Part shown: positions 45,604 to 58,325 of the stretch, in pieces
How positions within the stretch are numbered: the stretch's first letter is position 1
Layout: every line of letters begins with the position of its first letter
NCBI RefSeq assembly: GCF_006715785.1
Contig: NZ_VFNX01000001.1
Location: 744,001-808,000, forward strand
DNA length: 64,000 bases
Reading direction: 5' to 3'
Source: Streptomyces puniciscabiei
GTDB taxonomy: Bacteria > Actinomycetota > Actinomycetes > Streptomycetales > Streptomycetaceae
Translations under genes and position numbers: made by a program
Notes under the pieces: model-generated
The model's input: the letters and a program-made list of their open reading frames with translations, nothing else
Database searches by the model: none
Told to the model about the DNA's origin: nothing

Positions 45604-46374
45604 ACCGGCCCGCCGCGAGGCCGGGAGGCAGGGACCCGCACCGGCGCGCCGTGGAGTTCCGCGACAGAGACCCACACCGGCCCGCTGAGCGGTCGTGAGG
45701 CAGAGGCGCCCGCACCGGCCCGCCGAGAGGCCGTGAGCCCGGGACGAACCGGCCCGCTGAGCGGTGCCGAGGCAGGGGCGCCTGCACCGGCCCACTGAGA
45801 GACCGTGAGCCCGGTCACGAACCGGCCCGCCGAGCGGTCGTGAGGCAGGGGCGCACGCAGCGGGCCGCCGGGAGACCGTGAGCCCGGGGACGCACCGGCC
45901 CGCTGAAAGGCCATGCACCAAGGCCCGCACCAGGCCGCCGAGGAGTCCCGAGGCACAGACCCGCACCCGCCCGCCGAGCGGTCGTGAGGCAGAAGCGCCC
46001 ACACCGGCCCGCCGAGAGACCGTGAACCCGGGCCCAACCGGCCCGCCGAAAGGCCATGCACCAAGGCCCGCACCAGGCCGCCGAGGAGTCCCGAGGCACA
46101 GACCCGCACCCGCCCGCCGAGCGGTTGTAAGGCAGGGACCCGCGGCGGGCCGCCGAGGGCTTCTGAGGCAGGGACCCGCGTCGCCCACCGAGGGGTCGGG
46201 AGCCAGGGCGCGAACCGGCTCGCTCAGGAGTTCCGAGGCACAGACCCGCACCGGCCCGCCGAGCGGTCGTGAGGCAGAGGCGCCCGCACCGGCCCGCTCG
46301 GCGGTCGTGAGGCAGGGGCACACGCGGCGGGCCGTTGACAGGTCATGCGGCGGGGCCCCGCGCCGGCTCGCTCA
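45604..46374. repeat. Minisatellite-like array of ~22 degenerate ~36-bp repeats
   Basis: From 45604 about 22 units of 34-38 bp start ACCGGCCCGCCGAG or a close variant. Units fall into a few types by their second half: GGTCGTGAGGCAGAGGCG, GGCCGTGAGCCCGGG, GGCCATGCACCAAGGCCC and GAGTCCCGAGGCACAGACCC. A higher-order block of four consecutive types, about 120 bp, occurs twice (starting near 45890 and 46010). The array fills nearly the whole space between the PDZ gene and the M24 gene and runs into the last codons of the PDZ gene. All three minus-strand frames stay open through it because the units are so GC-rich, so it is not evidence for coding. Confidence 0.85.
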
Positions 46375-46947
46375 GGTCACCACGCCCGGTACGGCCGTCA
46401 ACTGCTGGTAGCCCCCGCCGCTGTGACGCACGGTGAGGAGCACCGCCTTTCCGGGGCGGGCTCGGGCGACGGCCCGGGCGAGGTCGGCGGCGGTGTCGAC
46501 GCGGACGGAGCCGAACTGCAGCAGCACGTCACCGCGGACCAGCCCGGCCGTATAGCCGGGGCCGGGCACGTGCACGCCCACCACCAGCGCGCCCGCCTTC
46601 TCCGCGTCGACGGCCTCGACGCCCAGAGCCGCCCCGGCCGGGAGAGCGGGAGCGGGGCTGGGCGTGGCGGCGGGGGCGGTGGGCGTGGCCCTGGCCGGCG
46701 GCGTGCCCGGCGGGGCCTGGCGTTGCAGTTCGGCGAGCCTGCTCATGCCGATGACCGTGGCGCCGACCGTGCCGATGCCGATGCCGGCCAGCACCAGCAG
46801 GGTGCCGGTGCACACGACGAACAGCAGGGTCCGCAGCCGCCGTCCGCGCCGTGGCGCGGCGTGCGGACGGCGGGACGGGTCGGGGGTACCGCCCTCGCAC
46901 GGGTCCTGACCGGGCATCGGCTTGGGACGCAACGCAGTCTGTTCCAT
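46372..46947 (-). CDS. Membrane-anchored PDZ-domain protein
   Basis: This 191-aa protein has a basic cytoplasmic N-terminus, one transmembrane helix (TLLFVVCTGTLLVLAGIGIG near residues 40-59), a Pro/Ala/Thr linker, and a C-terminal PDZ domain (GALVVGVHVPGPGYTAGLVRGDVLL...). There is no protease domain, so it is probably an adaptor that holds peptide ends at the outer face of the membrane, in contrast to HtrA proteases that carry a PDZ. Its 3' end overlaps the first bases of the repeat array. Confidence 0.85.
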   Translation of the reverse strand: MEQTALRPKPMPGQDPCEGGTPDPSRRPHAAPRRGRRLRTLLFVVCTGTLLVLAGIGIGTVGATVIGMSRLAELQRQAPPGTPPARATPTAPAATPSPAPALPAGAALGVEAVDAEKAGALVVGVHVPGPGYTAGLVRGDVLLQFGSVRVDTAADLARAVARARPGKAVLLTVRHSGGGYQQLTAVPGVVT

Positions 46948-47076
46948 GGTTCGCTCGCCTCCGGCTGGTGCTCTACCCGGGGCGCCGGGCCGCGACGAGA
47001 CACGAACGAGTGAGACTGGCCGGAGCGTGGCGGAGGGTAGCCATGGACCCGGGGACCACCATGCGGGGCGCGGTGC

Positions 47077-47973
47077 TCAGCCCGCTCCCACCCGTCCCAC
47101 CGGTGCTCCGGCCGGTCCCACCAGCCGCCGTACCACGTCCTGTGCCGCTCCCCCGGGGCTTGTGCCGTGGAGGAGTTCCGTGCGGTGGACGAGTCGGGGT
47201 GCGCCGAGCGGGACGGCCACCGCGCCGGGTACGGCGTCGGCGGTCGAGCGCGGCAGCAGGACGAGGCCGTGCCCTGCGGCGGCGAGGGCGGTGAGGGCGC
47301 GCAGGTCGGTGCCCTCGTAGCGCAGCGCGGAGCGGAACGCGCCGCCGCCGGTCGCCGCGCGCAGCTGGTCGAGCGGGAGGGCCGCGTCGGGCGCGTCCAG
47401 CCAGCGGGCGTCGGCGAGGTCGGCCAGGCCGAGGCCCGTCCGGGCGGCGAGGGGGTGCCCGGCGGGCAGCAGGACGCTCACGGGTTCCTCGGCGACGCCG
47501 TGCGTGGTCAGCGGTGCCACGTCGGGCAGGCGCAGCGGATCGCTGGGCGCGGCGAGCCCGTCGACGAGGCCGAGGTCGGCGGTGCCGGTGGCGACGGCCG
47601 CCGGGATCTCGGCCCGGGTGAGGACGCGCAGGATGACACCGGCCGGGGGGAGGGCGGCGAGGACAGCGGCGCCGAGCGCGGTCGGGGTGGTGGCGAGGGT
47701 CAGTCCCTGCTGGGGTGCGGCGGCCATGCGGCGGACGTCGGCGCGGGCCGCGTCCAGGCGCAGCAGCAGCGGGCCCGCGTGCTCCAGGAGCCGCTCTCCG
47801 GCCGCGGTGGGGCCGACCGGCCGCCGGGTCAGCAGGGGCGCGCCCAGGTCCTGTTCGAGCGCGGCGATGTGCTGGGAGACGGCGGACTGGGTGTAGCCCA
47901 GCTCGCGGGCGGCCTCCGAGAAGGAGGCGAGGCGGGCCACGGTGACGTACGTACGCAGCAGATGCGGGTCCAT
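47077..47973 (-). CDS. LysR-family transcriptional regulator
   Basis: This 298-aa regulator has the N-terminal helix-turn-helix (MDPHLLRTYVTVARLASFSEAARELGYTQSAVSQHIAALE, residues 1-40, described in part) and the usual effector-binding domain. It is divergent from the amidotransferase-like gene with an 87-bp gap containing T-N11-A-type sequence, so autoregulation and control of that gene are likely. The start at 47973 gives the canonical LysR N-terminus; upstream in-frame sequence is antisense to the neighbour. Confidence 0.9.
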   Translation of the reverse strand: MDPHLLRTYVTVARLASFSEAARELGYTQSAVSQHIAALEQDLGAPLLTRRPVGPTAAGERLLEHAGPLLLRLDAARADVRRMAAAPQQGLTLATTPTALGAAVLAALPPAGVILRVLTRAEIPAAVATGTADLGLVDGLAAPSDPLRLPDVAPLTTHGVAEEPVSVLLPAGHPLAARTGLGLADLADARWLDAPDAALPLDQLRAATGGGAFRSALRYEGTDLRALTALAAAGHGLVLLPRSTADAVPGAVAVPLGAPRLVHRTELLHGTSPGGAAQDVVRRLVGPAGAPVGRVGAG

Positions 47974-48060
47974 GCGGCAAAGGATCGCATCAGTGATGCT
48001 TATCGATGGTGCAGTGATCATCGTTGGACGTGAACTCGGGCTCCCGCTGAGGATGAGGGC

Positions 48061-48783
48061 ATGACGAACACCGCCACCATCGCCCTCGTCGGCGACCGCT
48101 CCCCCGACGTCGTGTCCCACACCCGTGTCCCGCTGCTGCTGGAGGCTCTCGCCACACATGACCGGCTGATCCTCGACGCGTACTGGATCCCCTCCGAGGA
48201 CGCCGGGGCCGAGGGCGCGGTCCGGGGGTTCGATGCCGTGTGGGTGCTGCCGGGCAGCCCGTACCGCAGCGAGGCGGGTGTCCTCGCGGCCGTGCGCACG
48301 GCGCGCGAGGAGGGGATTCCGTTCCTGGGCACGTGCGGCGGTTTCCAGCATGCGCTGCTGGAGTTCGCCCGCAACGTGTGCGGTCTGACCGGGGTGGCGC
48401 ACGCCGAGAACGACCCGGAGGCCGCCGACCCGCTCATCGAGCCGCTGGCCTGCTCGCTGGTGGGCCATGAGGCCGCGGTGACGATCGAGCCGGGCTCGCT
48501 GGCGCAGTCCGTGATCGGTTCTGCGCGCACGGTCGAGCGGTACTTCTGCGCCTACGGCCCCTCCCGCCACCTCGACACGCTCCGCGCCCACGGTCTGCGG
48601 TTCTCCGGGCACGACGAGGAGGGTCGGGTGCGGGTCGCCGAACTGCCCGGTCACCCCTTCTTCCTGGCGTCCCTGTTCCAGCCGGAGCTGGCCGGCGACG
48701 GCTCGCGCCCGCACCCGATGGTCCGGGCGCTGGCGCGAGCCGCGGTCGAGCACGCCGCGTCCCGGCTCGCCCGGCCGGCGTGA
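48061..48783 (+). CDS. CTP synthase C-terminal-region-related (seleno)protein family
   Basis: This 240-aa protein is a stand-alone class I glutamine amidotransferase fold. The nucleophile elbow is GTCGGFQHALLEFA near residues 94-107, and the C-terminal HPFFLASLFQPEL carries the His and Glu of the triad. The family is named for members in which the nucleophile is selenocysteine; here it is an ordinary Cys (TGC). It lacks the synthetase domain of CTP synthase, so its acceptor is unknown. The start is the ATG of MTNTATIALVGDRSP. The divergent LysR gene is the probable regulator. Confidence 0.85.
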   Translation: MTNTATIALVGDRSPDVVSHTRVPLLLEALATHDRLILDAYWIPSEDAGAEGAVRGFDAVWVLPGSPYRSEAGVLAAVRTAREEGIPFLGTCGGFQHALLEFARNVCGLTGVAHAENDPEAADPLIEPLACSLVGHEAAVTIEPGSLAQSVIGSARTVERYFCAYGPSRHLDTLRAHGLRFSGHDEEGRVRVAELPGHPFFLASLFQPELAGDGSRPHPMVRALARAAVEHAASRLARPA

Positions 48784-48819
48784 CCGCCCGCCGGCCGGTC
48801 CGCCGGTACCGGTGCGGCG

Positions 48820-50721
48820 TCAGCCCGTGTGGCCCTCCCCATGGCCGCCGTGTGCCCCACCGTGGTCGAACTTCATCGCCTCGGGCGGCATCACGACGAA
48901 GGGCCGCATCATGCCCATGTCCTCGTGCTCCAGCAGATGGCAGTGGTACATGAACCGGCCGTACGCCCCGTCGAAGCGGCCCATGACCCGCAGCATCTGG
49001 CTGCCCGGCACCCGGAAGACGTCCTTGTTGCCCCGCTCGTTGGGCGCGAGCGGGATCGCCCGGCCGGCGTCGTGACGGATCGGCGTGCGGGTGCCGCCGA
49101 CGGCCGGGTCGAAGCCCGAGACGTCGTAGGCGTCGCGGCCGAGCAGCTGGAAGTCGGCCAGATGGATGTGCATGGGGTGGACGATGGGCGCGAGGTTGAG
49201 GAAGCTCCACTGCTCGTAGCCGCCCTCGGCGATGGTGAAGCCGAGGCCGTCGTTGAACGTACGGGAGGTGCGCCGGTATGTCCTCGTGGTGCCGTCGGGC
49301 CCGGTGACCTGCACGATGCCGTCGGCCGGGAGCGTCAGGCCGCTCGGGTCCTCGACCTCGGTCAGCTCCCAGATCTCCGGGTGGCCGCCGGCCCCCTTGG
49401 TGGCGGGCGGGGTGAGCAGGATCAGGCGGTGGCCGTGCGGGAGGTCGTGGGTCAGGCGGCGGAAGGACCCGGAGAGCACCTCGGGCAGCTCGAAGGTGTC
49501 CTCCGCACACGTCTCGCGGATCCGGAACTCCAGGACGTGCGGGTAGCGCACGTTGCCGGCCGGGTCCGGCACGCCCGGCGGCCGGCCCGGGCCCTTGTTC
49601 ACCAGCCGCAGGGTGCGGCCCGCCAGCGCACGGAAGTCGACGAGCAGGTCGAAACGCTCGGCCGGCGCGGCGGTCAGCGTGGGCAGGTCGCCGTCGAAGT
49701 CGACCGGCACGGGGCGGGGCAGCAGCCCGCCGTCGCTGCCGATCTGGTGCACGACGCCCGGTACCGGGTTGCCGTCCTCGTCGATCAGCACGAGCTCGAA
49801 GATGCGCGCGTTCGAGGCGTTGACCAGCCGGAAGCGGTACCAGGCCGCGTCCACCTCGGCGTACGGCCAGATGCGGCCGTTGACCGTGGTGTACGGGCCG
49901 GTGAACGGGATGGAGACCGGCTTTCCGGTCTCCGGGTTGCTCTGCTGGACGATCACCGTCTTGTGCAGCAGCCGGCCGTTGAGGCGGCCGTCCTCGTCGG
50001 TGTCGAGGTTACGGTCGGCGAGGAGCAGCGGTATCTCCCGCTCCCCGGACGGCAGACGGAGGGCGTCCTCCTCCTCGTCCCGGACGAGGTAGGTGCCGTA
50101 CAGGCCCGTCATCACGTTCCACCGCGTGATGTTCATCGCGTGGTCGTGGTACCACCACTGCACCGCCTGGTGGTCGTTGGGGTACTCCGACAGCTGGGCG
50201 TCGCCGTACCCGACGGCGTTGTCCGCCCAGCCGTCGTTGCCGCCGCCGGTCTGGGCGCCGTGCAGATGCGTCACCGTCCAGGCGGGCAGCGCGGCGACGT
50301 CCTTGTCGGGCTCGACGCCCTCGCGGCCGGGATCGGTGCTGGGCGGCGGTGCGCCGGGTGCGCGGGCGGGCACCTCGACCGAGGTGACCGGGTACTCGCT
50401 GTCCTTCGGTATGCGGTTGGTCCAGGCGATGCGGACGCGCTGTCCGCGCCGCACCTCGATGGTCGGGCCCGGCACCTGCCCGTCGTACCCCCACATCAGG
50501 GTCGGCGGCAGCTGCGGGTGCAGGCGCACCCAGGTCGGGCGGATGGCGATCTCGGTCTCGCGCAGGACGTCCGCGGAGGCCGGGCGCAGGACGGGCGGGA
50601 CGGGCAACGGCTCGACGTACGGCGTCAGTTCGGTGGTGACCGGCGTTTCGTCCGGCTCCTTCTCCGCCTGCTGCCCGGCCGCGCCGGTGGTCCGCTCGAT
50701 GAGGTCGGTCAAGCTGAACAC
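48820..50721 (-). CDS. Multicopper oxidase, phenoxazinone synthase/bilirubin oxidase type
   Basis: This 633-aa oxidase holds the four copper-ligand motifs: THLHG near residue 175, WYHDH near 213, HPMHIHL near 550, and [14 protein letters not shown] near the C-terminus (residue ~610). The organisation matches phenoxazinone synthase of S. antibioticus and related bacterial bilirubin oxidases, which couple oxidation of phenols or bilirubin to reduction of O2. The N-terminus [14 protein letters not shown] also fits. I chose GTG 50721; the frame is open to an ATG at 50895, which would add 58 low-complexity residues. No signal peptide is seen. Confidence 0.85.
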   Translation of the reverse strand: MFSLTDLIERTTGAAGQQAEKEPDETPVTTELTPYVEPLPVPPVLRPASADVLRETEIAIRPTWVRLHPQLPPTLMWGYDGQVPGPTIEVRRGQRVRIAWTNRIPKDSEYPVTSVEVPARAPGAPPPSTDPGREGVEPDKDVAALPAWTVTHLHGAQTGGGNDGWADNAVGYGDAQLSEYPNDHQAVQWWYHDHAMNITRWNVMTGLYGTYLVRDEEEDALRLPSGEREIPLLLADRNLDTDEDGRLNGRLLHKTVIVQQSNPETGKPVSIPFTGPYTTVNGRIWPYAEVDAAWYRFRLVNASNARIFELVLIDEDGNPVPGVVHQIGSDGGLLPRPVPVDFDGDLPTLTAAPAERFDLLVDFRALAGRTLRLVNKGPGRPPGVPDPAGNVRYPHVLEFRIRETCAEDTFELPEVLSGSFRRLTHDLPHGHRLILLTPPATKGAGGHPEIWELTEVEDPSGLTLPADGIVQVTGPDGTTRTYRRTSRTFNDGLGFTIAEGGYEQWSFLNLAPIVHPMHIHLADFQLLGRDAYDVSGFDPAVGGTRTPIRHDAGRAIPLAPNERGNKDVFRVPGSQMLRVMGRFDGAYGRFMYHCHLLEHEDMGMMRPFVVMPPEAMKFDHGGAHGGHGEGHTG

Positions 50722-50893
50722 CCCCGTGTGTTCTGGTCTCGTTCCCTCACCCTGCAAGACTCCCGGCGGCTCGCCGAAGTTCCCTGAATGTCCGCTTCCG
50801 GACGCGAAGGGCCGAAAAGCAGCGGGTGCCGGGGCAGGCGGAGCCGGGCGGGGCCCGACGGCGTTGTCAGTGGCGGCTGTTACGTTCTGTGAC

Positions 50894-54575
<3,682 letters not shown>

Positions 54576-54750
54576 CTACCCGTGGCCCGCAACACCCATC
54601 CCCCGCCCGGGACATGATCACACCATCGCGTGAACCCCGCCGGGAACGGGGAACTTCCGCCGCCCGCCGGGGGCGATCACGACTGCGGGGCCGGGAGTCC
54701 AGGGGCCGGGTGCGGGGAGGACGAAACGCCCGTGGGAGAGCAGGTCGAGC

Positions 54751-55002
54751 GTGGCGGAACCGGGTTTCGACCCTGTCGTAACGGGCGGTCACCTGCCGGC
54801 CGTGGACGGCGGGGTGACCGCGGAGCTCCAGGTCCTGCTCGCCGCGGTGGCCCGCGCCACCGGGCGGATCGGGCTGGTCGCCGGCATCCCGGGGGCGGCG
54901 CTGTATGACCCGGTCGTCCCCGGCCGCCGGGCAACACCGCCGGCCCCACCCCTATGCCCCGGTCCGCGCCCTTGCCGTGCCCCGGCGGGCGGGTCACGGT
55001 AG
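54751..55002 (+). pseudogene. Possible remnant of an LLM-class flavin oxidoreductase
   Basis: An open frame of 83 codons from GTG 54751 includes VTAELQVLLAAVARATGRIGLVAGIPGAALYDPVV, described in part, reminiscent of the segment (LAAxTxRIGLVAT...YxP) of LLM-class flavin-dependent monooxygenases. The match is short, the ends are not family-like and the frame runs into Pro-rich sequence, so this may be a decayed fragment. The alternative is chance. Confidence 0.3.
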
Positions 55003-55006
55003 GCGC

Positions 55007-55861
55007 ATGACCTCCTTTGTGCTGCCCCATGAGGTGCACGGCGACGGCGCCCACAAGGTGTTCGCCGTGCACGGCTGGTTCGCCGACCGGTCCGCCTACG
55101 CCGCCGTCCTGCCGGATCTCGACCGCACCTCCTTCAGTTACGCGCTGGTCGACCTGCGCGGCTACGGCGAGGCCCGGGACGCGGTGGGCGCGTACACGAC
55201 GGCCGAGGCGGCCGGGGACCTGGTGGAGCTGGCCGACCGGCTGGGCTGGGACCGGTTCTCGGTGCTCGGGCACTCCATGGGCGGCGCGGTGGCTCAACGC
55301 CTGGCGGCGCTCGTCCCGCACCGGCTGCGCCGGATGGTCGGTGTCTCCCCGGTGCCGGCCTCGGGAGTGCCGCTGGCCGGCGAGCAGGCCGCGCTGTTCA
55401 CGGACGCCGCGCACAGGCCGGAGAACCGGCGCGCGATCATCGACCTCACCACCGGGGGCAGGCGTCCCGCCGCCTGGCTGGACCGGATGGTCGCCCGTTC
55501 GCTGGAGCGCAGCGACGCGAAGGCGTTCCGGGCCTGGCTGGACTCGTGGGCGGGCGAGGACTTCCACGCCGGTGTCGTGGGCAGCCAGGTGCCCGCCCTG
55601 GCCGTGGCCGGTGAGCTGGACCCGGCCCTGTCGCCCGAGGTCATGCGGCAGACCTGGATGTGCTGGTATCCGCGTGCCGAGCTCGTGGCACTGCCGTTCG
55701 CCGGCCACTACGCCATGGACGAGTCTCCGCTGGACCTGATCCGCGCGGTCGAGGACTTCCTGCGCGCGGACGCCGAAGACTCCGCGGGCGCCGAAGACTC
55801 CGTTGACGCCGATGACTCAGCGGCTGCCGTGGTCCCGGTCGGCGAGAGCGAGCCGGCGTGA
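55007..55861 (+). CDS. Alpha/beta hydrolase
   Basis: This 284-aa protein has an alpha/beta hydrolase fold: oxyanion HGWF near residues 21-24, nucleophile elbow GHSMGGAVAQRL near 87-98, acid Asp in AGELDPALSPEV near 204-216 and the catalytic His in PFAGHYAMDES near 231-241. The last ~35 residues form an acidic DS-rich repeat tail (AEDSAGAEDSVDADDSAAAV) that is unusual for the family. Its stop overlaps the P450 start by 4 bp (GTGA), so the two act in one operon. Substrate unknown; a bound ester or lactone is plausible. Confidence 0.85.
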   Translation: MTSFVLPHEVHGDGAHKVFAVHGWFADRSAYAAVLPDLDRTSFSYALVDLRGYGEARDAVGAYTTAEAAGDLVELADRLGWDRFSVLGHSMGGAVAQRLAALVPHRLRRMVGVSPVPASGVPLAGEQAALFTDAAHRPENRRAIIDLTTGGRRPAAWLDRMVARSLERSDAKAFRAWLDSWAGEDFHAGVVGSQVPALAVAGELDPALSPEVMRQTWMCWYPRAELVALPFAGHYAMDESPLDLIRAVEDFLRADAEDSAGAEDSVDADDSAAAVVPVGESEPA

Positions 55862-57120
55862 GCGTGCGTGAGGCCTCGCCGGTGCCCGACGTGTTCGACC
55901 CGCGCCGGTACGCCGTCGGTGTGCCGTACGACGACTACCGCCTGCTGCGCGACCATCACCCGGTCGCCTGGCAGGAGGAGCCGGAGGTGCTCGGCTGGCC
56001 GGCCGGGCCGGGCTTCTGGGCGGTGACCCGGCACGAGGACGTCGTCCGGGTGCTGAAGGACGCCATGACGTACTCCTCTCACCTCGGCGCGACCCAGATC
56101 CGTGACCCGGACCCGGCGGACCTGCCGTTCATCCGCCGCATGATGCTCAACCAGGACCCGCCGCTGCACGGGCGCTTGCGGCGGCTGGTGAGCCGGGCGT
56201 TCACGCCGGGCCGGGTCGACCGGTTCGCGGCCGTCGCCCGGGAGCGGGCACGCACCCTGCTCGCCGGGGCCCTTCAGCAGGCCCGGGAAGGGGACGGCAC
56301 CGTCGATCTGGTGGCCACTGTCACCGACGAGTACGCCCTGCTGAACCTGGCGGATCTGCTGGGCGTGCCGGAGAGCGACCGGCGGCTGCTGCTGCACTGG
56401 ACGCAGCGGGTCATCGGCTACCAGGACCCGGACGAGGCCGGTCCTGAGGTGCTGGACGCGACGGGAAAGCCGGTCAATCCGCGGTCACCGGCGATGCTGA
56501 AGGACATGTTCGCGTACGCCGGACAGCTGGCCGAGCACAAGCGACGGCATCCTGCCGACGACATCCTGACGACGCTCGCCCACGAGGCGGAACTCGCCGA
56601 CGGTGAGCTGGAGATGTTCTTCTTCCTGCTGACGGTCGCGGGCAATGACACGGTGCGCAGTGCGGCTCCGGGTGGGCTGCTGGCGCTGTCGGAACACCCG
56701 GCGGCGTACGACTCGCTGCGCGCCGGGAAGACGGAACTGTCCACGGCCGTCGAGGAGTTGCTGCGCTGGCATCCTCCCGTGCTGACCTTCCGGCGGACCG
56801 CGGTGCGGGACACCGAGCTGGCGGGGCAGCGGATCCGGGCCGGTGACAAGGTCGTGGTCTTCCACGCCTCGGCCAACCGGGACGAGCGGGTCTTCGCCGA
56901 TCCGTCCCGGCTCGACCTCGCCCGCTCCCCCAACCCGCACGTGTCCTTCGGCGACGGCCCGCACGTATGCCTGGGCGCCCACTTCGCACGGTTGCAGCTA
57001 CGGCTGTTCCACGAGGAGGTGCTGCGGGCGCTCCCCGCTCCGCGGCCGGCGGCACCGGCCGGGCGGCTTGTGTCGAACTTCATCAACGGCATCAAGTCCC
57101 TGCAGATCAAGGTCACTTGA
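55858..57120 (+). CDS. Cytochrome P450
   Basis: This 420-aa monooxygenase has the I-helix motif TVAGNDTVRSAAPGG near residues 255-270, the ExxR helix EELLR near 300, and the heme-binding FGDGPHVCLGAHFARL with thiolate Cys371. The region LNQDPPLHGRLRRLVSRAFTPGRV (described in part) near 98-120 is typical of actinobacterial P450s. No ferredoxin gene is near. It is translationally coupled to the upstream hydrolase, implying a joint step such as oxidation and hydrolysis of a terpene, lipid or lactone. The nearby geosmin synthase does not need a P450. Confidence 0.9.
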   Translation: MSVREASPVPDVFDPRRYAVGVPYDDYRLLRDHHPVAWQEEPEVLGWPAGPGFWAVTRHEDVVRVLKDAMTYSSHLGATQIRDPDPADLPFIRRMMLNQDPPLHGRLRRLVSRAFTPGRVDRFAAVARERARTLLAGALQQAREGDGTVDLVATVTDEYALLNLADLLGVPESDRRLLLHWTQRVIGYQDPDEAGPEVLDATGKPVNPRSPAMLKDMFAYAGQLAEHKRRHPADDILTTLAHEAELADGELEMFFFLLTVAGNDTVRSAAPGGLLALSEHPAAYDSLRAGKTELSTAVEELLRWHPPVLTFRRTAVRDTELAGQRIRAGDKVVVFHASANRDERVFADPSRLDLARSPNPHVSFGDGPHVCLGAHFARLQLRLFHEEVLRALPAPRPAAPAGRLVSNFINGIKSLQIKVT

Positions 57121-58312
57121 CCTCGACCCCGGAGACCTGGATCAGCGCGTGCGTGCCGCTGGTGCGCCAGCTCCCGTGCTCGGCCGCCTCCAGCGCGGCC
57201 TCGGCCGGCGCGGACAGGCCGGTGATCACGTCCGACTTCAGGGTGCGCAGCGCGGCGACCGGGCCGGGGAACCAGTCGGTCGTCTCCTGGAAGGGCGTGG
57301 TCGGCGGCCAGAGCCGGTCGCCCACCAGACGGCGGTAGTTGAGGTCGCCCTTGAAGACGGTGAGGTCGGCCGCGGCGAACTCGGCGCGCAGGTCGTCCGG
57401 CATCTCCGCGTACGGCAGCGGGGCGCAGGAGAAGGGATGGGCGCGCACGGTGAGGCGGCCGTCGGCCATGGCCGACCAGAGCACGCGCGCGTACTCGGCG
57501 GCCGCTCCGGACGCGGCCCGCAGCCGGTGGAGCGCGTCGACGACGTCGGCGGTGGTGGCGTCGGAGACGTAGTACGGGTACGGCTTGACGTGCAGCACCG
57601 CCCGGGCGGCCCGGCCCTCGGTGAGGAGATGGGCGAGCAGCAGCAGGTCCGGGACGAGTTCGCGGCCGGCGTTGTCGGCGACCAGGACGAGTGTGGCCGC
57701 GCTGCCGGGCGGCAGCAGGGACCACAGGGCCGCGCTGTCGTCGGCGACCAGCGCGGGGGCCGGGTCCCGGGCCTCGGCGCCCTCGGCGGAGAGCCGGAAG
57801 CCGAGGTCGGCGCGGTTGCCCCACAGCGAGCCGTGCAACAGGGCTCGCGCCCGCTCCTCCTCCGGCAGGCCGGGCAGCGCGTCCAGCGCGGCCAGTTCCC
57901 CGTCGGTCTCCGGCGCCTCGAGTTCGGCGCGCTTGAACGGGCGGAAGGGGTCGATGCCCTGCCAGGGCCCGGGTCCGAACCAGCCGACGGCCTCCAGCAG
58001 CCGGCGGTAGAAGTAGCTCTCGGCCCACAGCCACGGCACGTCGTACCAGGAGAGCCCGGCACAGCCGGGCAGACCCCACGCCTGCCACCGGTCCCGGTCC
58101 GGGGCAGCGGCGGGCAGCGGCTCGACCGTGCCCTCGGTGCAGCTCTTCAGCAGCTCGTCGAGTGCCCGGTGCTGCCCGGGTCCGTACGGGAAGGCGTCCC
58201 GCACCCGGCCGATGATGGCGGGATGCCGCTCGGCCAGCACGCTGTGCGGGAACGAGCCGGGTTCGTTGCCGAGGATCACGGGTGCGAACGGGGTGGGGGG
58301 CATGTCCGTCAC
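57113..58312 (-). CDS. Damage-control phosphatase ARMT1 family protein
   Basis: This 399-aa protein belongs to the DUF89/ARMT1 family of metal-dependent phosphatases that clear damaged sugar or cofactor phosphates. The metal-binding signature residues are readable as VLVADNAGRELVPDL near 208-222 (Asp-Asn) and VFKGDLNYRRLVGDRLWP near 321-338, with LRTLKSDVITGL near 358-369. ARMT1-family proteins were first proposed as methyltransferases, then shown to be phosphatases. Its 3' end overlaps the convergent P450 gene by 8 bp. The downstream-oriented cprB gene is on the same strand, 13 bases upstream, so the two may share a transcript. Confidence 0.87.
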   Translation of the reverse strand: MTDMPPTPFAPVILGNEPGSFPHSVLAERHPAIIGRVRDAFPYGPGQHRALDELLKSCTEGTVEPLPAAAPDRDRWQAWGLPGCAGLSWYDVPWLWAESYFYRRLLEAVGWFGPGPWQGIDPFRPFKRAELEAPETDGELAALDALPGLPEEERARALLHGSLWGNRADLGFRLSAEGAEARDPAPALVADDSAALWSLLPPGSAATLVLVADNAGRELVPDLLLLAHLLTEGRAARAVLHVKPYPYYVSDATTADVVDALHRLRAASGAAAEYARVLWSAMADGRLTVRAHPFSCAPLPYAEMPDDLRAEFAAADLTVFKGDLNYRRLVGDRLWPPTTPFQETTDWFPGPVAALRTLKSDVITGLSAPAEAALEAAEHGSWRTSGTHALIQVSGVEVK

Positions 58313-58325
58313 CGTATCGCGTGCC

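Noticed and set aside
45381-46323. Repeat-containing open frames on the minus strand through the minisatellite
   Set aside because: All three frames are open through the array, units vary from 34 to 38 bp so that no frame is kept, and there is no ribosome site or known domain.
45604-46374. CRISPR array
   Set aside because: The units are contiguous, degenerate and without unique spacers, and no cas genes are present in the window.
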